A stretch of 64,000 nucleotides of DNA from Cyanophora paradoxa (taxonomy: Eukaryota; Glaucocystophyceae; Cyanophorales; Cyanophoraceae): the NCBI GenBank assembly GCA_004431415.1, contig QPMI01000180.1:124001-188000 (forward strand), in the 5' to 3' direction. Shown piece after piece: positions 40,869 to 51,901 of the stretch. Below the pieces are notes generated by a model, which saw only the letters and a list, made by a program, of their open reading frames with translations, made no database searches and was not told where the DNA came from. The stretch's first letter is position 1. Each line of letters begins with the position of its first letter. The position numbers and the translations under genes are program-made.

Positions 40869-42571
40869 ATGCAAACCGACGCCCATCAGCCAGCCGAGCT
40901 GGTCTTCAAGAGGTTCGACTACCGCACGCGGCGCGCGAGCACCCGGCACGCGAGCGGCTGCTCACGCCGCGGCGCATTCGCGCAGTGACAATGTCGCGCC
41001 GATATGTCCCGAGGTCCTGGCAGCGATTGCGGACGCGAATACGGGCTGGGCTGCGAGTTACGGTGCACGCGGACGCGTACGCCCGTTCGCGTACAGGCAT
41101 TGCGCACCTATCGCATGTGAGCGCAGGCGGCGATAAGTACAGCGAAATGCTGAAAAAGAAACTGTCGAGCATCTTTGAAACGGTTAGCGCGGATGCGCAT
41201 CGCTCGCTTCGCTCGCTCAACGCGTTCTTATCATGAGGATAATCTTATCGCGCGCTTAAGCTTCACACGCGGCGGGCAGGAGGTGGAGGTGTGGCTGTGC
41301 AGCACGGGGACGGCGGCAAACTCGCTGGCGCTCTCGGGGCTGGTGCCGCCCTATGGGACGGTCTTCTGCACGGAGGAGGCGCACATAACAACGGACGAGT
41401 GCGGGGCGCCCGTGCTCTTCACGGGCGGGGCCAAGCTGCACCACGTGCCGCACGCGGACGGAAAGATACTGGACCTCGCCGCCCTCGAGGCCGCCCTCGA
41501 CGCCCACGACTCCATGGTCCCCCCGCCCCCGCCCCGGCCCCGCCCCCTGCGCCCTGCCGACGGCCGTGGCCGGCAGGCGCCGCACTGGAACGCCCCGTCG
41601 GCGGTCTCGATCTCGCAGCTGACGGAGAACGGCACGGTGCGGCCGCCTGCATGGCCCCACCTGAGCGCTGCCGGGCCCCTCCGACGCGGGGCAGGCGTAC
41701 ACGGTGGAGGAGGTGCGGGCGCTGGGCGAGCTCTGCCGGCGGCGCGGCCTGCGCCTGCACATGGACGGCGCGCGCTTCGCCAACGCGCTGGCCTCCGTCG
41801 GGTGCAGCCCGGCGGACATGACCTGGCGCGCCGGCGTCGACGTCCTCACCCTCGGCGGCACCAAGGCCCGCCCGCCCGCTCGCCCGCGCTTTCCCACCTA
41901 CACCCGACGCGAGCCGCTGAGCGGGGCGGGGCGCGGGGCGCAGAACGGGGCGCTGGCGGCGGAGGCGGTGGTCTTCTTCGCGGGCGGGCCGCAGGGCTCC
42001 CGCCTCGCCGCCGACTTCCCCTTCCGCCACAAGCGCGGCGCCCAGCTCCTCTCCAAGACCCGGTGCGTCCCGCCACGGCCCCGCCCCGCCCCGCACGCAC
42101 GCACGCACGCTCTGCCGCGCCGGCTGCTGAGGCGGAGCCCCGGGGCGCGGGCGGGGCAGGTTCTTCGCGGCGCAGTTCCTGGCGCTCCTCACGGACGACC
42201 TCTGGCTCCGCAACGCCCGCGCCGCCAACGCCGCCGCCGCCCGCGTCGCCGCCGCCCTCCGCCGGCACGCCCCGCCCGAGCCGGCGACCTCCTCCTCCAC
42301 CCCCGGGGCCAGCGGCGAGGGGCACGGGGACCCCGCTGGGGCGCCGGCGCGGCCGCGGGTGGCGTACCCCGTGGAGGGCAACGAGGTCTTCGTGCACATG
42401 CCGGCGGCGCTGGCGGAGGCGCTCGCGGCGGGCGGCGCGCTCTTCTACCCCTGGGGCGCCCCCGGGGGCGGCCTCTACCGCCTCTGCACCTCGTGGGCGA
42501 CAACGGGGGCCGAGGTCGAGCGCCTCGCCGCCCTCCTCGACGCCTTCTACCGCCCCGCCGCCCCCGCCTGA
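40869..42571 (+). CDS. Low-specificity L-threonine aldolase
   Basis: Exons 40869-40912, 40986-41062, 41127-41182 and from 41280 onward join in phase. They give MQTDAHQPAELVFKSDNVAP, then ICPEVLAAIADANTGWAASY and GGDKYSEMLKKKLSSIFET. Next come VWLCSTGTAANSLALSGLVP, FCTEEAHITTDECGAPVLFT and SISQLTENGT. The active-site region reads LRLHMDGARFANALASVGCS and VDVLTLGGTK, joined to NGALAAEAVVFF. The PLP Schiff-base Lys is that of GGTKNG, which is split exactly by a GC-AG intron (41866-41943). The protein ends VERLAALLDAFYRPAAPA at 42571. It is a fold-type I PLP enzyme cleaving L-threonine (and allo-threonine) to glycine and acetaldehyde. It looks intact and single-domain. Confidence 0.85.
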
Positions 42572-43185
42572 GCCCCCCGCGGCCGGGCTCCGGTCCCCCG
42601 CTCAGTCCCCCACCGCTCGCTTCTCCCTCTTCCGCGGGCGGCAGCCCGCCTGGCCCGGTGGCTGCAGCCCGATCCGACGGCCCTGACGTCGACCGACCTC
42701 CAGGCCCGGGCCATCGATATCCACGGCCGGCGTTTACGTGCACCGGCTCACCCAGTGGGCCAGTACTGCAGCTGGTCAGGTCTGTTCCCGGCCCCACCCC
42801 GAACCATGGCCAGTGGCCAGCCTGGCAGCCCTGCAGCTGGGCCCTCGAGCTCAAGCCTATAGCTATAGCTAACGCCAACTAAACGCTTTCAAGAAAAGTG
42901 AATTCGAAGTTGCAGCCGCGGGTTGTGTGGGGTACAACGTTTACGCGTGTTGCGGGGTACAAGCGTGCTGGTTGTGGGGTACACCCGCAGTGCCGCGGGG
43001 TACCGTAGTACGTTTTGGCGGGAGCTCGAGCGTGGCGCTAGGCCTGTAGGCTCGACGTCGCCAGCGTTTATATATATATCTAGTTATAGCTAGTTGGCTG
43101 AGCACAAGTGCACGTGCGCTCGGCGTTTCCAGCGCGCTCGCGGCTGTGCGCATTTCACATTTCGTAGCACGTGCACTTTGCGAGC
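42572..43185. other. Intergenic with four GGGGTAC motifs
   Basis: These 614 bases separate threonine aldolase and the F-box/LRR gene, both plus strand. AGCTATAGCT palindromes occur at about 42857 and 43083. Between 42930 and 43006 four copies of a G-rich GGGGTAC motif recur. A TATATATAT run sits at 43070-43079, about 110 bases before the next ATG, and could serve as a TATA element. Confidence 0.4.
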
Positions 43186-45749
43186 ATGCAGCGAGGGCTG
43201 TTTCGAAAGCGGATGGCGGAGCAGCCGCCAGATCCGGCGCCGCACTGGTCCGAGCGCCCGGAGAGTCTCAGCCCGCTCGAAGCGCTCCCCGACGCGGTCC
43301 TGCAAAATATCGTCGAGCTTATCGGGCTGCGCGACGCGTACGGCGTCTGCAGCCTGCGGGACGTCAGTCGGCGCGTGCGGGAGGTCGTCGAGGGCGCCGA
43401 GTGGCCGGAGCTGGCGCTGCGGGCGGATCCGGAGGAGGAGGACGTGCGGTGGGATCGGCGGCCGCGCCAGTCGCTCCACATCTTCGAAGTTTCGAAGCTC
43501 CTGTGGCGCATATCGCGCTCGGGCGGCGTCCGGCTGGGGACGCTGGTCGTCGACATCCCGTCGTGTGGCCACTCTGACCTCAGCTACAGCTACGAGCTGA
43601 ACTTCTGGCTGCGCAAGTGCGTTTATCGCCGGCCTTCGTTTGACGCTCGGGCGCTCATCGCCCCGCGCTGCAGATCCGGCTACAGGCCTAGCTATAGGTG
43701 GATCGACAACGACTCCGACCGCCCGGCGATGATTCTCGCGGCCTGCCTCTCCAAACTGCGCGGCCTCCGGTCCGTCCACATCCGGCACTGCGCCCCGCTC
43801 GAGCGGGGCCCGACCTACGACGAGCGGCGGGCGGACCCGAGGGATCGCCGCGAGTACGTCCTGGCTCTGCTGAAGGCGCTGGCGCCCTGCCGCGAGACTC
43901 TGGAGGAGCTCGCGATCGGTTTCACGCACGCTAAGCCCGTCCGCTGCCCCGCCGGATGCGCGCTCCTCCCGGTCCGCTGCTCGCCCGCTGCTCGGCTGAG
44001 CGCCCGCGCAGGGGACGACGACGAGTGGAAGCCGCTCCTGGCGGCGCTGCGGCCCTTCCAGTCGCTCCGGCTGCTCGACCTCTCGGGCTACTGCTTCTCG
44101 GCCCAGCCGATATTGGAGGAGCCCGAGGTGGGCTTCCTGGCGAAGCTCGCGAGGGCCCTCCCGCGGCTCCGCTCGCTCGGCCTGCGCGCCGGCTCCGGCG
44201 GGCGCATCAACGGCGTCGACGGCTACGCCGCCGCAATGTCCCTCCTCCTCGCCCCCAACTTCCCCCTCCTCGAGGTCCCCCAGGCCCCGACCCCCGCCCC
44301 GCCGCCCCCTCTGAGCGCCCCCCCAGGAGCTCTCGCTCCGGGGGTACGCCTCCCGCTGCGGCCGTGACTTCCTGGACGAGCGGGGCTGGGACGATCTCCG
44401 CGACCTCTGCAGCCTGCCCCACCTCCGCAGCCTCAGTGCCCTCCCCACCCCCCAGCCCCCCATCCTCTCCCCCTCCGCCCCCGTGACGGCGGGCAGGGCT
44501 GGACCTGCGGGCGCTGGACGACCTCGACGCGACCTCCGTCGACGTCTTCGAGCTCGTCGCCGAGGGCGCCGCCGCCCGCCCCCACGCCGGGGCGCCCCTC
44601 GAGGTCCTACACCCCCCCCCCCCCCGCCCCCCCTTCCCTCTTGGGGGCCCTGGAGCTCCCTGCAGGGCTGACCGCGGGGCGGGTGCGGGCGGGCAGAGGC
44701 TGGCGGCCGCGTGGCGCGTCGTGTGGGAGATGAGCGAGGAGAACGTCGCCGCCCTCTGCCGCCTCGTGCGCCGCTCTTTGTACCTCCGCCTCCGAGGCTC
44801 GCCTCTCGCTTTCGATCCGCCGAGCGCGGCCCCTTGGCCGCAGACGTCGCTGCAGAGCCTGGCCCTGGGGCTGGACCCCGCGAGGCTGCGGGGCGGCTAC
44901 CTCTCCTTCACGGACCGCGGCGCCCTGCGCGCCCTCGGCGGCCTCCCCGCCCTCCGCCGCCTCCGCTCGCTGAGCCTCGGCCTCTGCCTCTACGAGGCCG
45001 GCACGGGCCCCGCCGCCGTCCAGGCCCTCGCCGCCCTGCCCTCCCTCGAGACCCTCGCCCTCTCCCTCGCGGCCCCGGTGGAGCAGGCCGGGCAGGAGGA
45101 GGCCGCCGCCGCCGTCCAGCGGGAGACGCTCGCGGCGCTGGCGGGCGCGGTGCCGGCCATGCACACCCGCGCCCTGCGCTCCCTCTCCCTCGTCCTGGAC
45201 GGCGAGGAGGGGGACCCCGGGGAGCGGGCGGCCCTCTTCACCGCCGCGGCGCCCGTGCTCGAGCGGCTCGTCCTCCGCCTCTCGTACCCCCGCACGGCCC
45301 CCGGGGAGGTGGCTGCCCTCGCCCGCTGCCGCCGCCTGCAGAGCCTCCGCCTCCGCCTCTCCTTCCCCGCCGGCCCCGACCCCCCGCCCGGCGCGGAGGT
45401 CGCCGCGCTCCTCGCCCCGCTCGCCGCCCTCCCGCCCCTCCCGCCGCACGCCCGCCCCCACTCGGTCGAGCTCGACCTCGCGGCGTGCCGGCCCCACGTG
45501 GAGCCGCGGCTCTGGCGCTACGCGGCGCCCGAGGCGGTCTCGGCGATGCTCCTCCCCATCCGCCACGGGCACCAGCGCCTGCTGGGCGGCATCCACGTCT
45601 ACGCGCGCACGGCCCCGGAGCACCTGGAGCGCCGCTGCGAGGTCGAGCGGGCGGTCCGGGATCCCGAGCTGCGCCGGCGGACCCCTTTCAGGCCCTACCC
45701 CGACTCGGACTCGGACCCCGACGTGGACTCTGATGATGAATATGAATAA
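43186..45749 (+). CDS. F-box / leucine-rich repeat protein, acidic C-terminus
   Basis: ATG 43186 gives MQRGLFRKRMAEQPPDPAPH, then the F-box (LSPLEALPDAVLQNIVELIG; SLRDVSRRVREVVEGAEW). Following exons have HIFEVSKLLWRISRSGGVRL, LAACLSKLRGLRSVHIRHCA, LLKALAPCRETLEELAIGF, FQSLRLLDLSGYCFS and ALPRLRSLGLRAGSGGRING. A final long exon from about 44700 carries more LRR strands (LQSLALGLDPARLRGGYLS; LRSLSLGLCLYEAG; ALRSLSLVLDGEEG; LERLVLRLSYPRTA) and an acidic end, DSDSDPDVDSDDEYE, stop 45747-45749. It is probably an SCF adaptor. Introns include one of ordinary composition early on and C-rich ones later. It is the third F-box/LRR gene in this window. Confidence 0.7.
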
Positions 45750-46290
45750 GCATGATGCTCCAATGAAGAGAGTACATGCATCTCGACATTGGCCGTAACT
45801 TTAGTAATTCAATATATAAGCTGAAGCTTAAGGCCCTGAGGCGCGGGCCGGGCCGGGCCGGCCGCGGGGGATCCGGCCGCGGCCCGGCGGCGCCGCGCCC
45901 GGCCCAGCGCTTGCAATTGGTCAAGCCCGTCAAGCTCAAGTCTGGTCGCCGGCTCTGTGTCTAGCTCAAGTCCTGCTGGGGTAGGGGCGCAAATCAGTTG
46001 ACAGGCCTCGAGCTCCTGGTCTGCTGTAGCTAGCGCGTGTGGACTTGTTAACTGCCAGGTTACACGCCGCAGCGCTAGTCGAGTCAATCCAGCAGCTGCG
46101 CCGACCGCTGGGCCAATTCCGGTCGCGCGAGAGCGGCCTGGTTCCAGCAGCCAGAGCGAGGCCTGTCCAGCTCAACCATGAGTCTCTTTTGTTGTCGAGT
46201 CAGCGCGTCGGCTGCCGGTGCGCCCATGCGCAGCTTCAACATATAGCACCGACTGTGAGGGCCCGTCTGCGGCTCCGGCCGGTCGCGGAG
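45750..46290. other. Intergenic upstream of the ARL13-like gene
   Basis: The first part is AT-richer (45760-45830), then comes a GGCCGGGCCGGCCGCGG palindromic patch near 45850-45890. No exon is supported before ATG 46291. Presumed to contain the downstream gene's promoter. Confidence 0.35.
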
Positions 46291-47937
46291 ATGTTCTCGA
46301 ACATCCTCAAGAAGATGGGCCTCCCCGTGGGCGACAAGAAGACCACGCGGAGCAACGTGAAGAAGGTCCGCGGGCCCGCGCCGCTGGCCGGCTCTGGGGC
46401 GCCGCGCCGTGCTCATCGCGCTAGCACAGGTGGTCATCGCGCTGACCGGACTCGTGAACGCCGGGAAGACCTCGATCGTCCCGGGCCTGCGCCAGAAGTG
46501 CAGCGCCTTCGTGGTCCGATCTGCCGCGCGGCGACGTGCGGCGGCGGCGCTCCCGGGGCCGACGCGGGGCGCAGCGGGAGAACCCGTTCCTGCTTGTGTG
46601 CAACGGGGACAAGCTGAACTACGTGCTCTCCGCGTTCGACCTCGCGGACGAGAAGGCGCGGGAGCCGTCCGTCTGGTCCAACTACCTCGCCGAGGCGCGC
46701 CCGCCGCCCGCCGCCGGCCTCGCGCCTCGCTGCGCCGCGGCGACTGGGCGCTGAGGGGGCGGGGCAGTCGTACGGGCTGATCATGGTAGTGGACAGCGCC
46801 GACCACGCGAGCCTCCCGCAGGCCCGCGCCGCCCTCCTCGAGATCGTCACCGTCCGCCCGCCCCGCCGCCCCCGCCCGCACCCGCCCGCCCGCCCGGTCC
46901 GAAGCGTCCCCGCAGGACCCCCGCTTCTTCACCAAGCCCATCGCCATGTGCGGCGGGAGGGGCGCGTTGGGCGCGCGGGACGCGCGGGGCCCGACGGGGC
47001 CCGGGGGCGCAGCCTGGCGAACAAGCAGGACCTGCCGACGGCGCTCACGATGGCCGAGGTCGAGGAACGGTGCGCGCGGCCGGCCTGCCCGCCCCGCCCC
47101 TCCCTGCCCCGGTGGCGACGCGGTGCGGGGGTGGGGCAGGCTGGCGCTGGGGGAGGTGCGGTGCACGTACATCATCCAGGGCTGCGTGGCCCTCGCGCAG
47201 GAGGGCGACCCCTACGACGAGGGCATCGGCCAGGGCCTCCGCTGGATCGTCAACCACATCTACGAGCACTGTCCGGCCCCCGGCCCCCGCGCCCGCCGCC
47301 GGCCGGCCGCGCTCGCTGACGCGTGCCGGCCCCGGGGCGCGCGTGGCAGACGAGAGCCTGGCGCTGAAGGTGAAGCGGGACCTCGCCGTGCAGGCCGTGC
47401 GCGCCGCCCCCGGCCCGACGCGGCCCTGCGCGGCCCGACGCGAGCGCCGCAGGAGCTCGACAAGCTTCTCCGCCTCGTCAGCCGCAAGTGCGCAGCCGTG
47501 GGGGCCGCCCGGCGCGGCCCGGGGCGGCCCGGTGCGGGGCGTCGCGAACGCGGCGGGCGGGGCCCGGGCAGGAAGGGGCGGCGGCTGAAAGAGGGGCGGC
47601 GGCGGGCGCTGGAGGAGGAGATGGGGCGGATGCAGGGCCTGCAGGCGAAGAGCCACCTGCTGGACATCGCCGTCGACCGCGCCATCCGCGACCTCCAGCT
47701 CGGCAAGGCCTGGGTCCGCCCCGGCCCCGCCCGCCCCCCCGCCCGCTCCCGGCCCTTCGTGCTGGCACGCGCCGACGCGGGGCGGGGACAGCGGTTCGCG
47801 TCGGAGCTGGACCCCGACCCCTACGACGCCCCCATCCGCCTCGGCGCGCCCCACCCGCCCCGCCCGCCTCGCCCCGCCCCGCCGGGCGAGCGGGGCGCAG
47901 GCCAGGTGGCCCCCGACCGGTGGGCCCCGGGCGGCCC

Positions 47938-47973
<36 letters not shown>

Positions 47974-48281
47974 CGAGGAGGAGGAGGAGCGGCGCGAGGA
48001 GGGGAGGAGGAGGTGCGCGGGGCGGCCGGCACCGCGGGCGGCGAGGGGCGCGGGGCGGAGGGCGCGTGGCTGCGCGGCGGCTTCTCGGGCTCGGGCGAGC
48101 TGCGGCCGGGCGCCGACTCGGCGTGGCCCCTCGGGCCCCTCGGCATCCCCGCCGCCCACCCGCCGGTCCGCGCCCCGCCTGGCCACCCGCCCCGGCCGGC
48201 CGTTGACCCACGCGGGGGCAGGAGCCAGTACGCGCGGCAGCGGGCGCTGATGGCGCAGGGCGGGCCCTGGTGGCACGCCAG

Positions 48282-48319
<38 letters not shown>

Positions 48320-49446
48320 CGCCGCAGCCGGCGCCTCGGGGGCAGGAGGCGGGGGAGGAGCGGGAGGGGGAGGAGGGGGAGGGGGACGGGGGCGACGACG
48401 GCCTCTACGCCCTGCAGGAGGCGAGCCACGAGGGGGCGACGACCCTCGGGGCGGGCGGCGCCGGCCCGACGGGGACGGCGGCTACCCGACGAGAACGACG
48501 ACGAGGGCGACGAGGAGGGCCGCTGGTGCGCACGCCGCCGCGCGCCCGAGCGCGGGCCGGCAGGCGGGCGAGCGGGGCGGGGGCAGGCGGGGCGAGGGGG
48601 CGGGGAGGCGGGCGAGCTCGAGGAGGCGGAGCGGCTGCGCGAGCTCGCCGACGCCCACCGCCGCGTGCGGCCCCGCGCCCCGCCCCGCCCCGCCCCGCCC
48701 CGCCCGCCCCTCGCCGGCGGCGAGCGGCGGGGAGGCAGGGCGAGGAGGAGGCGCGGCGGCGCCTCGTGGAGGAGCGGCGCGCCCACCGGAGCGAGCTCGC
48801 CGCCCGCGAGGTCCGCCCCGCCCCGCCTCAGCCCGCCCCCGCCCCTGTCCTGAGCTCGATCCGGGGCGCAGGGGGAGCTCGCAGCGGTGCGGGGCGGCTG
48901 CGGGCGCTGGCGGAGGAGTACCGGGCCGCTCTCGACGGCTTTGCCCGCCAGCTCGCCGCCCCGGCCCCGCCCCCGCCCCGGGTCGCCCTGGCGGCGCTGG
49001 CGGCGCTGGCGGGGCAGGGGGCGGAGAAGGGGGCGGGGCGGGAGGCGGCGGCGGCGCTGGCGGAGCTCGAGGCGGCGGCGGCGCGCGCCGAGCTCGCGTA
49101 CCTCGCCACAGCGCGCCCCGCCCCGCCCCCGCCGCCCCGCCCGCGCCCCCCGCTGACCGCCCCGCAGGTCCGCCGCGACGCCGAGGCAGCCGGCGGCCCG
49201 GTGCGCGGGCGCGGGCGGGCGGGCGGGGCGGGGGGCGGGCGGGGCCTGAGGCGGGGCGGGGGCCGGCAGGAGCGGGAGGCGACGGTGGCGCTGGTGGCGC
49301 GGCAGGAGGCGCACCTGCTGGAGGCCCTCGCCGCCGCCCGCGCCCGCGCCGCCGCCGCCGCCGCCGCCACGCCTGCGGTTAACGGCGCGGGAGGGCGCGG
49401 CACCTCCCCCCCTGGCCAGGCCCCCCGCGACCGCGAAGCCCGCTGA
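46291..49446 (+). CDS. ARL13-like small GTPase with long coiled-coil, polyQ tail
   Basis: ATG 46291 starts MFSNILKKMGLPVGDKKTTR. The G domain shows the P-loop VVIALTGLVNAGKTSI, then REPSVWSNYLAEA, SYGLIMVVDSADHASLPQAR and LANKQDLPTALTMAEVEE. It ends in YIIQGCVALAQEGDPYDEGI followed by GQGLRWIVNHIYEH. The W-x-NY-AE/YG-I-x-VVDS stretch and D-x-GI-x-GL-x-W ending are typical of ARL13, the ciliary Arf-like GTPase that acts as a GEF for ARL3. After the G domain come charged helices (ESLALKVKRDLAVQAV; LDKLLRLVSRKCAAV; EEEMGRMQGLQAKSHLLDIA), as in ARL13 C-termini, then a long disordered region with two polyQ tracts. Glu/Arg coiled coil follows (LVEERRAHRSELAARE) to 49446. That the distal part (after ~47700) belongs to the same transcript is likely but unproven. 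Confidence 0.6.
47939..47971 (+). repeat. (CAG)11 tract, polyglutamine
   Basis: Eleven pure CAG codons encode Gln in frame with the coiled-coil exon, followed by REEEEERREEGR. Confidence 0.9.
48283..48318 (+). repeat. (CAG)12 tract, polyglutamine
   Basis: Twelve pure CAG codons in the same gene, 312 bases after the first tract and preceded by GGPWWHAS. Confidence 0.9.
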
Positions 49447-50521
49447 GGCCCATCTAGATCTAGCGCTAGCATAATTCAACACAGTACATCATGGCATGTG
49501 ATCGTGGCGGCGTGCAGTTGCGCAGAACTAGTTGCGTCATGATTACGACTACCCCAGCTAGACCGGACCGGGGTATAGAGTTCGAATTTCGCCGAGCCTC
49601 CGAGTCCAGATCGATATCAGAGCCTCTTTCTAGGTACGTACCACGTATCTCGTCCCCGATCTCTGCAGAACGCGAAACGGCGAGAAAGAGCCTCAGAGAA
49701 AGGTGTTTTTCGAAGTTTTCGGAACTTCGTCAATGGCGTGGAGAAAGAGCCTGCGTACACTGGTACCGGAATTAATTGGGGTACGACCTTCGAAACTTCA
49801 ATTCGGACGCTATAGCTAGGCTCGTCGCTAGCGGCGGGAGCCTAGCGCTGCATGCGCGCAGCCAGCGCTAGCTACCGTGTAATACTTAATTACCGCGCTG
49901 ACATAACTACTGCGCTACCATATTACTGCGCTCAAAAGTTTTAGAACGCAGTAATTTGGTAGCGCAATAAATGTCTTTTGTTAACACTTTTCTATGGGCG
50001 GATTGATAAGAACGCAGTAATTCGGTACCGCGCTAAAGCGCCTGCCGGCGCAGAAATTCTAGAACGCAGTAATTTGTGGCGCGGTAATTAAGTATTACAC
50101 GGTAGCGCCCGCTTCGCATCGCTCCCGGCCGCGGCCCGCCGGCCGGGCCGCTACGTACATATCCTAGCTATAGCAGCTGCACTAGATCCGATATCTCATC
50201 TGCGTGCGCGCGCACGGATCCTTTGCAAGCGGCGAAACGAGCTCGAGAACTTCGGAAGCCGGCGCGCGTAGCACTAGTTTCCCAAGGGCTGGGCCTGAGA
50301 CGTTTCTCCTCGTCACGGCGTTGCGACTGCCCGGCGGCAGATCTAGAACCTCGAAGTTTGCTCCAGCTGCGGCGAGTTTCTGAAGCGAAGGCTAGGCGGC
50401 GGCGGCGGCCGCGGCGCGCGTTTTCGGAGCCGGACCCGGCCGGTGCGATGCCGGCGCATCCGATCATCGGATCAGAGCCGCGCGGAGGGCCGCGTGCTGA
50501 GGGGCGGGCGCGCAGGGAACG
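49447..50521. other. Intergenic region holding a MITE and the upstream part of a duplication
   Basis: AT-richer DNA lies between the ARL13-like stop and the first copy of the duplicated gene. It contains the inverted-repeat element at 49873-50104. From about 50200 it shares patches of identity with 52740-53010, the matching upstream region of the second copy. No separate gene is seen. Confidence 0.5.
49873..50104. mobile_element. MITE with perfect 26-bp terminal inverted repeats
   Basis: The left end (49873-49898, starting TACCGTGTAATAC) is the exact reverse complement of the right end (50079-50104). Both ends carry TA, so a TA target duplication is possible, as in Tc1/mariner-related MITEs. 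An inner foldback (49911-49933 against 49944-49966) and three direct copies of AACGCAGTAATT (49945, 50011, 50063) fill the 232-bp element. There is no coding capacity. It is AT-rich against the genome. Confidence 0.85.
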
Positions 50522-51901
50522 ATGGACTTTATCAGGAAAAACTTGAATTTCGTGCAGAAGATCCGGGAGGGCGTCTCCCGGGGCGGCGCGGTGGCGCCCG
50601 CCGAGCAGCCGCCGGCCGAGGCGGGCCTGGCGCCGGCTCCCCCCGCGCTGGACGAGAAGCCGAAGCGGCTGCGGGCGGTGGCGGTGCGGGCGGCGCGGGG
50701 CTCGCTGCCGCCGCTGGAGGGGCCGGAGGGCCCGCTGGTGCTGGGCCTGGACGGCGACTCGAGCGCCGCCTCGTCTGAGGAGGAGCCCCTCGAGCTCCCG
50801 AGCTCCGGCCGCCCTCCGCGGCTCCGACTCCTCCGGCCGCGCCCACTCGCCCCGTCCCGCCGCCCCTCCGCCTGCTCCTCGGCTCGCCCCCGGGCCCGGG
50901 GCGCGGCGGCGGCGCTCGTCGCTGCTGGGCGAGGAGGGCGAGGAGGCGGCGCTGAACCCGTGCTTCGCCGGGCTGCCGCGCCTCGCCGCGCGCGCCACGG
51001 CCATCATATGGCGCGCCTCCCTCGCCGGCGTGCGGGCGCCCCCGAGGCGCTCTGCCCGCGCGGCCCGCGCCTCGCGCCGGCCCTCGACTACGCCCAGTAC
51101 GAGGCCTTTCACCTCGGTCCGCCCCGCCCCGGCCCGCCGGCCCCGGGCCCCGCCGGCCCCCGCTGAGCGGCCGCCCGCGCGCGCAGGCCTGCACCGGGCG
51201 CTGACGCCGCCGGCGCTCGCCTCCGCGTGGCGCCTCTCCGAAGCCCGCGCCCTCGCCGCCGTGCGCCCCGCCCCCCGCCCGCGCCGCGCCGGGGCAGGCG
51301 CTGAGGCGGCGGGGCAGGCGAACTGGCGGTCGGACGCGGGGCGGGAGCGGCACGGGATGGGGCGGGACGCCTTCGAGCGGAGCCTGGTGATCGTGGCGCG
51401 GAGCGTGGCGGAGGAGATGGGCCGCCGCGGCCTCGCCCCCGCCGCGCGCCTCCTCGCCGCCGAGCACGGGCTGCCGGCCTGCCCCGCCTCCCTCTTCCTC
51501 CTCGCCCTCGCCGCGCGGATCACGACCGCGGGCCCCGCCTCGCCCCCGACCACGCCCTCCTCGCCGCCGGCGCCTGGCCGGCCGCCCCGACGCCGCCCTC
51601 CGCCCCTGGCACGGTCCGCCCGCCCCGCCCCGCCCCGCCCCGCTGCTGGGCGCTGAGGCGGGCCGCAGAGGTCGAGTTCAACGCGTGCGCGCTGTCGGCC
51701 CTCGCGGAGCTCCTCGGGCCCCGCCCCGCACGCCCCGCCCCGCTCCCGCCCCGCCTCTCCACGCCCGATCGCGAGGCGCCGCGGGAGGCGCTGGCGGAGG
51801 AGGCGGTGGAGGGGGCCGGGGGCGCCGCCCTCCAGAAGCGCGCCCTCCTCAACCGCCTCACCGGCCTCCTCGATCGCGGCGCCCGTCGCCCCTCCACCTG
51901 A
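50522..51901 (+). CDS. Duplicated unknown gene, copy 1 (with apparent frame breaks)
   Basis: ATG 50522 gives MDFIRKNLNFVQKIREGVSR, identical to copy 2 (53013). An Arg/Ser/Pro-rich exon follows. At 50790-50900 this copy lacks single bases in C or G runs relative to copy 2, which shifts the frame out of the sequence copy 2 reads as SLLSEEGEEAALNPCFAGLP. Later exons match copy 2: YEAFHLG, LHRALTPPALASAWRLSEAR, ANWRSDAGRERHGMGRDAFE and RSLVIVARSVAEEMGRRGLA, FLLALAARIT, and LQKRALLNRLTGLLD. This copy ends differently, RGARRPST, stop 51899-51901. No family with a known function is recognised. It is either decaying or mis-sequenced at homopolymers. Confidence 0.55.

Noticed and set aside
47280-49446. 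Coiled-coil region as a separate gene
   Set aside because: Kept with the ARL13-like gene because charged helices start directly after the G domain, no stop or new start is evident, and ARL13 proteins have C-terminal coiled coils; the alternative is stated in the entry.
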